Below are positions 33,078-39,848 of a stretch of DNA of 39,848 nucleotides, in pieces. A program made the position numbers and the translations under genes. Source of the stretch: Bacteroidales bacterium (lineage in GTDB: Bacteria > Bacteroidota > Bacteroidia > Bacteroidales > CAIWKO01); the NCBI GenBank assembly GCA_023228145.1, contig JALOBU010000028.1:1-39848 (forward strand). The letters run 5' to 3'. The notes beneath the pieces were generated by a model. It had not been told where the DNA came from and searched no databases. It worked only from the letters and a program-made list of their open reading frames with translations. Numbering within the stretch: position 1 is the stretch's first letter; each line of letters begins with the position of its first letter.

Positions 33078-33813
33078 CCAGCCAACGGGTATTCTTTTTA
33101 ATTATTTTCAGGACAAGATAAAGCAGTCCGGAAACAACAACACAGATGATAAGCCAAAGCTCATCAATGATATATATTTTCTTTTCAATAAAATCTCTTA
33201 CTGTTTCAAAAATTAATATCACAAGAAAAACAGCGAAGAATCCATTTTTCTCTTTTTTCAGCACTTTTCTCCAGCTGAAGCTCATCTTTGGTTTCTGCCA
33301 GGCGGTGAATGAAGGAATAAATGCCGGTGTTTTCTTTGCCCATACCTGGTATGTTTCTCCAAATTTTCCGCGCAGAAACTGCTCTTCAGCAAACATGATG
33401 CGTTCGTAATAAATCCAATAGAACAACACAAAAGCAATGATAAACCAGAAATTCATCGTGATCACCGCCACACCCAGCCACATAAAAAAGTTGCCAACAT
33501 AGAGCGGATGCCTCACTGTTGAGTAGATACCGGTGGTGTTCAGTTCATCGGCAAGCTGCCCGACAGTGTTTCTTCCTGAAGTGTTTGCTGGTGTATAGCC
33601 AACAGTATATGCCCTGATAAAAACCCCGAGCATGCATATTGCTATGGCAATAAAATTTACATTTTGCACGAGCCAGGTTTTTTCAAGCCATCTGTTCTGG
33701 TATATGTCCAGAGCAAAGACAATGAGTCCGACTGCAAGAATTATTAGTGGCAGTGTGCCGCGGTAACGGAACAGGAAATTTCCCTGCGATTCCAATTCTT
33801 CCTGTAATGCCAT
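33061..33813 (-). CDS. Isoprenylcysteine carboxyl methyltransferase-like membrane protein
   Basis: A 250-residue protein with about six hydrophobic segments. The ICMT/PEMT-like core is clear: GIYSTVRHPLYVGNFFMWLGVAV, then FYWIYYERIMFAEEQFLRGKFGETYQVWAKKTPAFIP. The RHP and E-E...F-G-x-x-Y motifs bind S-adenosylmethionine and the substrate headgroup in this superfamily. Bacterial members methylate lipids or small lipophilic molecules; the substrate here is unknown. It is the first gene of a two-gene operon with the DUF218 protein. Its upstream neighbour is the gene-free palindrome-rich region. Confidence 0.88.
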   Translation of the reverse strand: MALQEELESQGNFLFRYRGTLPLIILAVGLIVFALDIYQNRWLEKTWLVQNVNFIAIAICMLGVFIRAYTVGYTPANTSGRNTVGQLADELNTTGIYSTVRHPLYVGNFFMWLGVAVITMNFWFIIAFVLFYWIYYERIMFAEEQFLRGKFGETYQVWAKKTPAFIPSFTAWQKPKMSFSWRKVLKKEKNGFFAVFLVILIFETVRDFIEKKIYIIDELWLIICVVVSGLLYLVLKIIKKNTRWLDEEGR

Positions 33814-33936
33814 GGTTTTATGAAAATTTTTGTAAAAGTAGAAAAATTATTGCAGACCTGATTTTTTTGTATTAGTCTTTCCAAATTCAATTTTTAAGGG
33901 GAGGCTTTTTTAAGCTGCTGCAATAGCGATTTCTTT

Positions 33937-34395
33937 TTACTTTTTGCTTGATCAAAAAGTAAACAAAAAATCAAGTCCTGACGAATGCTTCTGCCCGCTC
34001 TCAGAAAACAAAGAAAATCTAAGCAAAGTAGTCCCGACACAGCATAGCTGGTCGGGAAACGCTTTTGGCGCCTTTGCAGATTTTCTAATGTTTTCTGATT
34101 CACATCCACCCACGCACCCGTCAGGACACCCCAGCGCTCCAAAAATTCAGCATAATATTCTTTATTCTTAGCAGAAACTTCAATATTTTTAATACAGGTT
34201 TTGTTTTTCTCTTCGTGCTGCAAGCAGTTCGGCATAGCATACAGGGCGTAGGCTTGTGTGTAAAGTCGCCTTTTCCCCGATTTAATCGGGGAAGCAGCGA
34301 CAGACGGAATGTATGCTATCCTTGGCAAGCTCTGTGCGAAAAGGACATCTTGCAGCACTTGAATTTTTGGTTCTTTTGTTTCAAGACAAAAGAAC
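33937..34395. repeat. Intergenic element with inverted hairpin termini
   Basis: The left end is a perfect 10-bp hairpin TTACTTTTTG/CAAAAAGTAA (33937-33946/33953-33962, loop CTTGAT). The right end is a perfect 10-bp hairpin GTTCTTTTGT/ACAAAAGAAC (34370-34379/34386-34395, loop TTCAAG). Read inwards on opposite strands, the two ends share a longer related sequence of about 40 nt ending CAAG-T-x-CTG. They are thus terminal inverted repeats, each containing its own hairpin. Inside lie more palindromes: TCCCGAC/GTCGGGA (34032-34057) and CCCCGATT-T-AATCGGGG (34275-34291). No coding gene is credible inside. It is probably a member of a dispersed Bacteroidota intergenic repeat family, possibly MITE-like. 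Confidence 0.55.
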
Positions 34396-34441
34396 AATAG
34401 AAAAAAACTTTGACTGAAGTAACAAAAAATCAAAAAACATT

Positions 34442-34559
34442 AGGCAAGGTTTTGCCTTCGGGTTTTAGTGACAGCCTGACTTCCCTGCAAGCTGCGCCCT
34501 GGGCAGTCAGACCGTCACTTGCACAATTTTAAGCCGACCACAAGTGCCCCTTGGGGGCA
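34442..34559. other. Hairpin cluster ahead of valS
   Basis: Three stem-loops in a row: AGGCAA/TTGCCT (34442-34457); a long imperfect stem GTGAC-agc-CTGACT with AGTCAG-acc-GTCAC (34468-34481/34505-34518); and TGCCCC/GGGGCA (34545-34559). All lie upstream of the valS promoter-like box, so they are unlikely to be a valS leader. They may be part of the neighbouring repeat element or terminators. Confidence 0.45.
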
Positions 34560-34591
34560 TTTCACACTTTAAGTTCAAATAACTATCTTTG
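34560..34591 (+). promoter_or_regulatory. Putative promoter of valS
   Basis: TATCTTTG (34584-34591) fits TAnnTTTG exactly. TTTC (34560-34563) is a one-mismatch -33 element with 20 nt between. The valS ATG follows 17 bp after the -7 box. Confidence 0.65.
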
Positions 34592-34608
34592 CAATTTATT
34601 TTGATTTT

Positions 34609-37245
34609 ATGGAACTACCTACCAAATATGACCCGACACTCACCGAAGACAAATGGTATGCCTACTGGCTGAAACATCGTTTTTTTCATTCCGAACCCGA
34701 TGAACGCGCTCCTTATACTATCGTAATTCCCCCTCCTAATGTTACGGGTGTTTTGCACATGGGACATATTCTTAACAATACTATTCAGGACATTATTATC
34801 CGCCGCACCCGCATGATGGGCTGCAACGCCTGCTGGGTTCCCGGCACTGATCATGCCTCTATTGCCACCGAAGCGAAAGTTGTGGCAAAGCTTGCAAAAG
34901 CAGGCATCAGTAAAAAAGATATTTCGCGCGAAGAATTCTTGAAACATGCATGGGAATGGAAAGAAGAACACGGCGGCATTATTCTGGAACAACTGAAAAA
35001 ACTTGGGGCTTCGTGCGACTGGGAGCGCACCTCCTTTACCATGGATCCTTCGATGTACGAATCCGTGATAGATGTTTTTATTGACCTTTACAATAAAGGA
35101 TTAATTTACCGGGGTGTCCGCATGGTGAACTGGGACCCGAAAGCGCTCACTGCTGTCTCAGACGAAGAAGTGAATTATAAAGAAGTAAATTCTGCTCTGT
35201 ATTATGTACGTTATAAAATAGAAGACTGTGAAGACGAATGGATAACCATCGCCACCACACGTCCGGAAACTATTTTGGGTGATACTGCCGTTTGCGTGCA
35301 CCCCGAAGATGAAAGATATCAGCGTCTGAAAGGAAAACGTATAATTATCCCGCTGGTCGAGCGTTCAGTTCCGCTGATTTTTGATGAGTATGTTGAACGT
35401 GAATTCGGAACCGGTGCATTAAAAGTTACTCCGGCTCACGATATCAACGATTATAATCTTGGCATAAAACATCAGCTTGAAAGCATAGATATTTTCAATG
35501 ACAATGGAACGCTTAATGAAAAAGCCCAGCTTTACATCGGGGAAGACCGCTTTGTTGTCCGTGAAAAAATCACAGAGGAACTACGGCTGAAAGGCCACCT
35601 TGTAAAGACGGAGCCCATACTGAACAAAGTTGGATTTTCTGAAAGAACAGACGAAGTGATTGAACCCAAACTTTCGATGCAATGGTTTATGAAAATGTCG
35701 GAGCTTGCCAAGCCGGCGCTGAATGTGGTACTGGAAGAGAAAGTTAAATTCTACCCACAGAAATACATCAACACATACCGCCACTGGATGGAAAATGTAA
35801 AGGATTGGTGCATCTCGCGCCAGCTGTGGTGGGGACAACGCATACCCGCATATTACCTGCCCGGAGGAAAAGTGGTGGTGGCCAAAAGTATTGAAGATGC
35901 AGCAGAAAAAGCCACAGCTTTGCTGAACAAAGAAATTCAAACCTCTGAGATAAAACAGGATGAGGATGTGCTGGACACATGGTTTTCATCATGGCTTTGG
36001 CCTATCTCTGTTTTCGATGGCATACGAAAGCCGGACAATCCGGATATAAAATATTATTACCCCACCAACGACCTTATCACAGCCCCGGACATTCTGTTTT
36101 TCTGGGTGGCACGGATGATCATGGCCGGACTGGAATACAGAAAGTCGATACCTTTCAGCAATGTGTATCTCACTGGTATGGTAAGAGACAAACAGGGGCG
36201 CAAAATGTCTAAGTCGCTGGGCAATTCTCCTGAGCCCATGAACCTTATTAAAAATTTCGGCGCAGATGGAGTGCGTATGGGGATGTTATTGGCTTCTCCT
36301 GCCGGCAATGATTTGCTGTTCGACGAAACGCAATGTGAACAGGGCAGAAATTTCAGCAACAAGATATGGAATGCCTTCCGTCTGATTAAAGGCTGGCATG
36401 TGGATGAATCACTCTCTCAACCTGAAGAGAACAAGGTTTCGATACAATGGGTACAGCACCGTTTGAATGAAGCTCTTGAAGAGCTGAACAGTCATTATGA
36501 AAAATACCGTATTTCGGATGCGCTGATGACTGTGTATAAACTTATTTGGGACGACTTCTGCTCATGGTACCTTGAGATGATAAAACCGGCCTATCAAAAA
36601 CCTATTGATAAAAAAACTCTGGATGATACTGTTTCCATTTTTGAAAAGCTGATGCAACTGCTTCATCCTTTTATGCCTTTCATCACTGAAGAACTATGGC
36701 AACAGCTGCGTGAAAGAAAAGACGGCGAGTCTGTGATGATGTCGCGTATGCCCGAACCATCCGCTTATGATAAACATTTTATAGAAAGTTTCTCCTATGT
36801 ACAGGAAGTTATTTCGCAGATACGCATGGTGCGCAAGGAAAAGAATATTGCTTTCAAAGACGCCATTGACCTGATGGTGCGGAAGAACAATGATGAAAAA
36901 CCCGATACCACTTTCGACACTGTTGCAGGAAAACTATGCAACATTAAAAGCACGGCTTATGTTGATACAAAGCCTGACAATTCTGTTACTTTCCTGGTGC
37001 GTTCCACTGAATTTTACATACCCTTAGAAAACAGCAATATAAACATTGAAAGTGAGTTAAATAAACTTCATGAGGAGTTAAAATATTTTGAAGGTTTTTT
37101 GATATCGGTGAATAAGAAACTATCCAACGAACGTTTTGTAAAAAGCGCCCCGGAACAGGTTGTAGCTGCCGAAATGAAAAAGAAAGCCGATGCCGAAAGC
37201 AAAATCCGCATCCTTACAGAACAAATACAATCGCTGAAGCAATAA
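34609..37245 (+). CDS. valS: Valyl-tRNA synthetase
   Basis: An 878-residue class Ia aminoacyl-tRNA synthetase of normal length. It charges tRNA-Val and edits mischarged threonine. Landmarks: PPPNVTGVLHMGH with the HIGH-type HMGH (50-53); GTDHASIATE (connective region start); the editing domain with ATTRPETILGDTAVCVHPED and GTGALKVTPAHD; SRQLWWGQRIPAYY; LDTWFSSWLWP; and KMSKS at 532-536. An anticodon-binding helical domain follows (about 600-760, LMQLLHPFMPFITEELW), and a C-terminal coiled-coil arm closes the protein (about 810-878). All catalytic motifs are intact. It stands alone with its own promoter. Confidence 0.98.
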   Translation: MELPTKYDPTLTEDKWYAYWLKHRFFHSEPDERAPYTIVIPPPNVTGVLHMGHILNNTIQDIIIRRTRMMGCNACWVPGTDHASIATEAKVVAKLAKAGISKKDISREEFLKHAWEWKEEHGGIILEQLKKLGASCDWERTSFTMDPSMYESVIDVFIDLYNKGLIYRGVRMVNWDPKALTAVSDEEVNYKEVNSALYYVRYKIEDCEDEWITIATTRPETILGDTAVCVHPEDERYQRLKGKRIIIPLVERSVPLIFDEYVEREFGTGALKVTPAHDINDYNLGIKHQLESIDIFNDNGTLNEKAQLYIGEDRFVVREKITEELRLKGHLVKTEPILNKVGFSERTDEVIEPKLSMQWFMKMSELAKPALNVVLEEKVKFYPQKYINTYRHWMENVKDWCISRQLWWGQRIPAYYLPGGKVVVAKSIEDAAEKATALLNKEIQTSEIKQDEDVLDTWFSSWLWPISVFDGIRKPDNPDIKYYYPTNDLITAPDILFFWVARMIMAGLEYRKSIPFSNVYLTGMVRDKQGRKMSKSLGNSPEPMNLIKNFGADGVRMGMLLASPAGNDLLFDETQCEQGRNFSNKIWNAFRLIKGWHVDESLSQPEENKVSIQWVQHRLNEALEELNSHYEKYRISDALMTVYKLIWDDFCSWYLEMIKPAYQKPIDKKTLDDTVSIFEKLMQLLHPFMPFITEELWQQLRERKDGESVMMSRMPEPSAYDKHFIESFSYVQEVISQIRMVRKEKNIAFKDAIDLMVRKNNDEKPDTTFDTVAGKLCNIKSTAYVDTKPDNSVTFLVRSTEFYIPLENSNINIESELNKLHEELKYFEGFLISVNKKLSNERFVKSAPEQVVAAEMKKKADAESKIRILTEQIQSLKQ

Positions 37246-37285
37246 TATTTTTTGTTTTTCCGTTCTCGTTATTCATCAGTTTGCG

Positions 37286-37588
37286 ATGATATATTTTTTA
37301 TCAGCTCAATCAAGGGTTTTAATATCCACACTGTTTTTTTGCTGTATTATTTTCAGCTCATGCAAAACTGCACCTAATTGTTCGAGGTGCAATCCGGATA
37401 AAAAAACAGATTTTTATATTTCTGAGAAAAAAATGACAACAAAGAGAACTGAAAAAGAATGGCAAAAAACTACACTCACAGGAACCCTGACGAAAGATAT
37501 TGAAACTCCAAAGGAGAATAAGTGCGTAAGTAAAACACATAAAAAGAAGAGAGTTCAAACAGAAAATAATAACAAACCAATTCTTTAA
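37286..37588 (+). CDS. Small lipoprotein, function unknown
   Basis: A 100-residue protein with a probable lipoprotein signal: a hydrophobic stretch LISTLFFCCIIFSS followed by C26-K, a good lipobox (FSSC). The mature part is short, highly charged and Lys/Thr-rich, with CSRCNPD close to the lipid anchor and no recognisable domain. It begins 40 bp after valS without a clear promoter and ends 3 bp before the DUF3788 gene, so it is probably co-transcribed with that gene. The composition of the C-terminal half is low-complexity, so expression is less certain than for its neighbours. Confidence 0.6.
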   Translation: MIYFLSAQSRVLISTLFFCCIIFSSCKTAPNCSRCNPDKKTDFYISEKKMTTKRTEKEWQKTTLTGTLTKDIETPKENKCVSKTHKKKRVQTENNNKPIL

Positions 37589-37591
37589 GTT

Positions 37592-38011
37592 ATGGCATTA
37601 AGTATTTTTGACGATAAATCAGCACCCCCAGATGAAAAAATGCTTGAGAAAGCATTGCTAAAATCCATGGGATGGTGGAATGAAATCAAAGATTTTGTTA
37701 TCAGTAATTACCCAAATGCTGTTGAAGAATGGAAGCATAGCGGTAAAAACTGGGGATGGGGTTTTCGCCTGAAGGATAAAAAACGTGTCATCATATACCT
37801 GACTCCACAGGATAAATATTTTCTGTTCGCCATGGTGTTTGGAGAAAAAGCCACTCTGGAGGTGCTGAAAAGCAAGGTGTCGGAAGAAATAAAAAAGACA
37901 CTGAGCGAGGCCCGTGTTTATGTTGAAGGCAGGGGAATAAGAATGGAAGTGAATTCTTCTAAAATAATCAGTGATATAAAAAACCTGATTCTTATCAAGC
38001 TAACGAGTTGA
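37592..38011 (+). CDS. DUF3788 family protein
   Basis: A 139-residue soluble protein matching the DUF3788 pattern: an N-terminal MALSIFDDKSAPPDEKML, then WNEIKDFVISNYP, EEWKHSGKNWGWGFRLKDKKRVIIYLTP and YFLFAMVFGEKA. A late VYVEGRGIRMEV strand and a closing helix (IISDIKNLILIKL) follow. The fold is probably alpha-beta like the YdhG/DUF1801 group, and no enzyme activity is established for the family. It is separated from the small lipoprotein gene by only 3 bp. Confidence 0.85.
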   Translation: MALSIFDDKSAPPDEKMLEKALLKSMGWWNEIKDFVISNYPNAVEEWKHSGKNWGWGFRLKDKKRVIIYLTPQDKYFLFAMVFGEKATLEVLKSKVSEEIKKTLSEARVYVEGRGIRMEVNSSKIISDIKNLILIKLTS

Positions 38012-38056
38012 TTTTTTGCAACCTGGAAATTATTTCATTTTTATTTATATAAATTA

Positions 38057-38088
38057 CTTGTATTTCTGTGATTAATTTATTATTTTTG
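38057..38088 (+). promoter_or_regulatory. Putative promoter of the collagen-like lipoprotein gene
   Basis: TATTTTTG (38081-38088) fits TAnnTTTG. CTTG (38057-38060) is a one-mismatch -33 element with 20 nt between. The ATG at 38113 lies 24 bp downstream. Confidence 0.6.
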
Positions 38089-38112
38089 ATATCCACCTAA
38101 AAACAAAAACAC

Positions 38113-38640
38113 ATGAAAAAATTAAAAATTCTGGCAATGATTCTTTTTATAGGAATTATCGCTGCATCTTGCGAAAAAGAAGGACCTGCAGGGCCTGCAG
38201 GAACAAATGGCACAAATGGTATTGATGGCACTGATGGCAATGCTAATGTGACTGTATATGGTTTCGGAGAAACAGTATTGAATGCTGTCAATTTATTTTG
38301 GGTTTCTTTTAAACCAGCGGAATTAACATCCGGAATGGTAGATTCCAGCTTTATTTTAGCTTATTATAAGTCAGGCGCAACTGTGAATTACCCATGGTAT
38401 TCTGGTGGAGGTATAGGGCCTGATGGATTATACCAGACAAAAATGTTTATATACAGAGATCCTACTTCGGTAGATTTAAGACTTTACAATCCTGACGGAT
38501 CGGCTTATTCAAGTATTGATGTAACCTGGGATTCGGTCAGAATATTCATTGTGCCTGCAAACATATTCAGAAATGCTGAAATGGAAAAAGTTAATTTTAA
38601 CGATTATTCACAAGTAAGTAATTATTTTTCAAATAAATAG
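38113..38640 (+). CDS. Lipoprotein with short collagen-like segment
   Basis: A 175-residue protein. The signal peptide ends in a lipobox (GIIAASC, lipidated C20). Directly after the anchor comes a short Gly-X-Y stretch (EGPAGPAGTNGTNGIDGTDGN, about 23-43), a minimal collagen-like stalk common in Bacteroidota lipoproteins. The remaining 130 residues form a beta-rich domain (VTVYGFGETV, SSFILAYYKSG, YSSIDVTWDSVRIFIVP) of unknown function. It is probably on the cell surface, with the stalk as a spacer. It ends 12 bp before a strong terminator shared with the convergent T9SS gene. Confidence 0.85.
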   Translation: MKKLKILAMILFIGIIAASCEKEGPAGPAGTNGTNGIDGTDGNANVTVYGFGETVLNAVNLFWVSFKPAELTSGMVDSSFILAYYKSGATVNYPWYSGGGIGPDGLYQTKMFIYRDPTSVDLRLYNPDGSAYSSIDVTWDSVRIFIVPANIFRNAEMEKVNFNDYSQVSNYFSNK

Positions 38641-38652
38641 TTTTGCTCATCA

Positions 38653-38700
38653 AAAACATAAGAGGCTGTATTGATTTAACAATACAGCCTCTTATGTTTT
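38653..38700. terminator. Bidirectional terminator with perfect 21-bp stem
   Basis: The arms 38653-38673 and 38680-38700 are perfectly complementary over 21 bp (core AAGAGGCTGTATTG) with a 6-nt loop ATTTAA. The left arm starts with AAAA and the right ends with TTTT, giving U-tracts in both directions. It lies between two convergent genes (stops at 38640 and 38715), so it should end both transcripts. Confidence 0.88.
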
Positions 38701-38714
38701 CAATCAAAATAATT

Positions 38715-39488
38715 TTATTTTGCCACTGTAAACTTTTCAGTTTTTGTAGTGTTTGTGTTTGCGGTTTCTACATGATATTTAATAAAATACAAGCCAGCGC
38801 TTAGGTTAGCGGTATTCATTGTTTCTATTTCCTGAGAATTGCCGTTGAAATACTTTGTAACTTTCTGAATCTCATCGCCCATCAAATTATACATACCAAT
38901 AGTTATCTTGCCGCTTTCAGGCATATTGTATTTTATGCTCAAATTATCTCTTGCTATAGTTGGGTATATTTCAACTGAACCGTTTGGAGAATTTTCTTCA
39001 ACACCGGTAGTGACACCGCATACCTGGCCTGTAACCCATGTAATACCTGTAAAATTCTCATAAACATTGTTAGCTATAAACTTAGGGCCTGATTGAGGGT
39101 CAGAATATGTCAAATTAGTGCAAGCAGGTCCATTATAGTTTGAAAAATTTATTTTACATACCAAGCCGTTTACAGCTGCAGTGGACGTGCTTGAAAGACT
39201 GCAATAAAGTATGCCGGAACCAACAGGATTTTCATATAATACAAAATCTGAAGCGGGGTTTATTGCAGTTGTCAAATTTGAAAAATTTACAAAAGTTAAT
39301 TTTGTAACATCATAAACAACATTAAATTCCCATGCGGTCATAGCTGTAGAAAAACCCGTCATAGATAAATCAATCGAAACAGCACTACTTGTTGGAACAT
39401 CTGATACGCTTTGTAATGTTACAGTTTGAGAAAATGAATTAAAGCTAAATACAAATGCAATTAAAATAAACAAACCGACTTTTTTCAT
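38715..39488 (-). CDS. Cohesin-like secreted protein with T9SS sorting domain
   Basis: A 257-residue protein with a signal peptide (MKKVGLFILIAFVFSFNSFS). Residues about 22-150 resemble the cohesin/CBM2-like beta-sandwich: VTLQSVSDVPTSSAVSIDLSM, then TAWEFNVVYDVTKLTFVNF and NGLVCKINFSNYNG. The family binds dockerins in cellulosomes but is common in Bacteroidota surface proteins without cellulosomes. The C-terminus (about 170-257) is a T9SS type A sorting domain (YPTIARDNLSIKYNMPESGKI, GMYNLMGDEIQ, GLYFIKYHVET). It faces the lipoprotein gene across the shared terminator and has a textbook promoter upstream. Confidence 0.87.
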   Translation of the reverse strand: MKKVGLFILIAFVFSFNSFSQTVTLQSVSDVPTSSAVSIDLSMTGFSTAMTAWEFNVVYDVTKLTFVNFSNLTTAINPASDFVLYENPVGSGILYCSLSSTSTAAVNGLVCKINFSNYNGPACTNLTYSDPQSGPKFIANNVYENFTGITWVTGQVCGVTTGVEENSPNGSVEIYPTIARDNLSIKYNMPESGKITIGMYNLMGDEIQKVTKYFNGNSQEIETMNTANLSAGLYFIKYHVETANTNTTKTEKFTVAK

Positions 39489-39520
39489 AATTAAAACTTT
39501 TAAGTTTTTACTTTTTTTTA

Positions 39521-39552
39521 CAAATGTAAAAAATTATTTAATCAATTTCAAA
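39521..39552 (-). promoter_or_regulatory. Consensus promoter of the cohesin-like gene
   Basis: On the minus strand TTTG (39552-39549), 20 nt, then TACATTTG (39528-39521) matches the Bacteroidota promoter exactly, 32 bp before the ATG at 39488. The -33 element lies inside the end of the upstream T9SS gene, so the gene can be expressed independently of it. Confidence 0.75.
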
Positions 39553-39848
39553 ATTGCGGAAATAATTTCTTTCTGATTTATGAAGTCAAGTTTAAAAGAA
39601 TACATTCCTGCAGGTAAATCTTTACCCGGGAATTCTATGGTGTATTTTCCTGCTGTTTGTTCCTGATTTACCAATTCATTTACCAGTTCTCCCAGCACAT
39701 TATATACCTTCAGGTTTACTTTTCCTGTTTCAGGCAAGTTATAATTTAAAGTAACATTTTCACTGAAAGGATTCGGATAACCGGTTAATTCCAGTTCAGG
39801 CGTATTGCCATTGCCCTGTATAAATAACTTTGGAATTATCAGGTATAT
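39534..39848 (-). CDS. C-terminal fragment of another T9SS-secreted protein (5' end outside window)
   Basis: The frame is open to the window edge and encodes 104 residues. It contains LELTGYPNPFSENVTLNYNL, then PETGKVNLKVYNVLGELV and PAGMYSFKLDF, and ends ILKLIK. This is a complete T9SS type A sorting domain (PNP motif, 'VYNxLGxxV', 'GxYxfkl'). The part before it (IIPKLFIQGNGNT) is a linker. The mature protein lies beyond the window. It is in the same orientation as the cohesin-like gene, 45 bp upstream of its ATG. Confidence 0.88.
   Translation of the reverse strand: MYLIIPKLFIQGNGNTPELELTGYPNPFSENVTLNYNLPETGKVNLKVYNVLGELVNELVNQEQTAGKYTIEFPGKDLPAGMYSFKLDFINQKEIISAILKLIK

Noticed and set aside
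33894..34433. A 179-codon minus-strand open frame in the valS upstream region
   Set aside because: It runs straight through the inverted-repeat hairpins at both ends of the intergenic element, has no family resemblance and ends in low-complexity Lys/Leu; it is an accident of repeat DNA.
34442..34608. A T-box or other leader riboswitch for valS
   Set aside because: The hairpins precede the consensus promoter box at 34584, no specifier or T-box sequence is present, and T-box control is not typical of Bacteroidota.

Overview
This window comes from the chromosome of a Bacteroidota bacterium, most likely a Bacteroidales/Marinilabiliales-type environmental lineage. Three things point there. At least seven secreted proteins, two of them cut by context or the window edge, end in a type IX secretion (T9SS) C-terminal sorting domain. 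Many genes are preceded by the Bacteroidota promoter signature TTTG-(19 to 21 nt)-TAnnTTTG. Nearly all genes lack a Shine-Dalgarno sequence. The DNA is AT-rich with compact core genes, and no rRNA, tRNA or CRISPR array was seen.

Layout. 1-3.3 kb: a T9SS protein tail, a translationally coupled beta-propeller-like T9SS protein and a LamG T9SS protein. 3.7-8.4 kb: a small HExxH protein, a CPA1 cation/proton antiporter flanked by repeated GTTGCC-type motifs, and an SBBP-repeat T9SS protein with six near-identical tandem units. 8.7-19.7 kb: a core block. A TamB-like envelope protein is divergent from tsaD. A lipoprotein, an MBL hydrolase, pheT, a radical SAM protein, a pterin carbinolamine dehydratase and a small protein with an exact 25-residue repeat follow. 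19.7-28.6 kb: envelope and transport genes (GT-C-like membrane protein, GT9 heptosyltransferase-like enzyme, CapA phosphatase-like protein, TPR protein, OPT transporter), then a GxxExxY gene bounded by inverted repeats, then pepT.

28.8-31.2 kb holds the best candidate for an undescribed system: a tightly packed, visibly AT-richer three-gene operon. It encodes a conserved hypothetical protein, a protein with a C-terminal small beta-rich domain, and a soluble ComEC/Rec2-like metallo-beta-lactamase-fold protein. 31.2-33.8 kb has an Omp28-like thiol-disulfide T9SS protein convergent with a DUF218/ICMT pair. 33.8-34.6 kb is a gene-free, palindrome-dense segment whose two ends are related inverted repeats. 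34.6-39.8 kb carries valS, two small genes, a collagen-like lipoprotein, a 21-bp bidirectional terminator, a cohesin-like T9SS protein and the 3' part of another T9SS protein.

How the genes work together. The core genes serve tRNA modification and charging (tsaD, pheT, valS), outer-membrane biogenesis (TamB, GT9) and peptide uptake and breakdown (OPT transporter, peptidase T). The T9SS proteins are export cargo for machinery encoded elsewhere. Accessory insertions appear at the antiporter, the GxxExxY gene and the three-gene MBL operon. All functional statements rest on motif recognition by eye; no database search was run.
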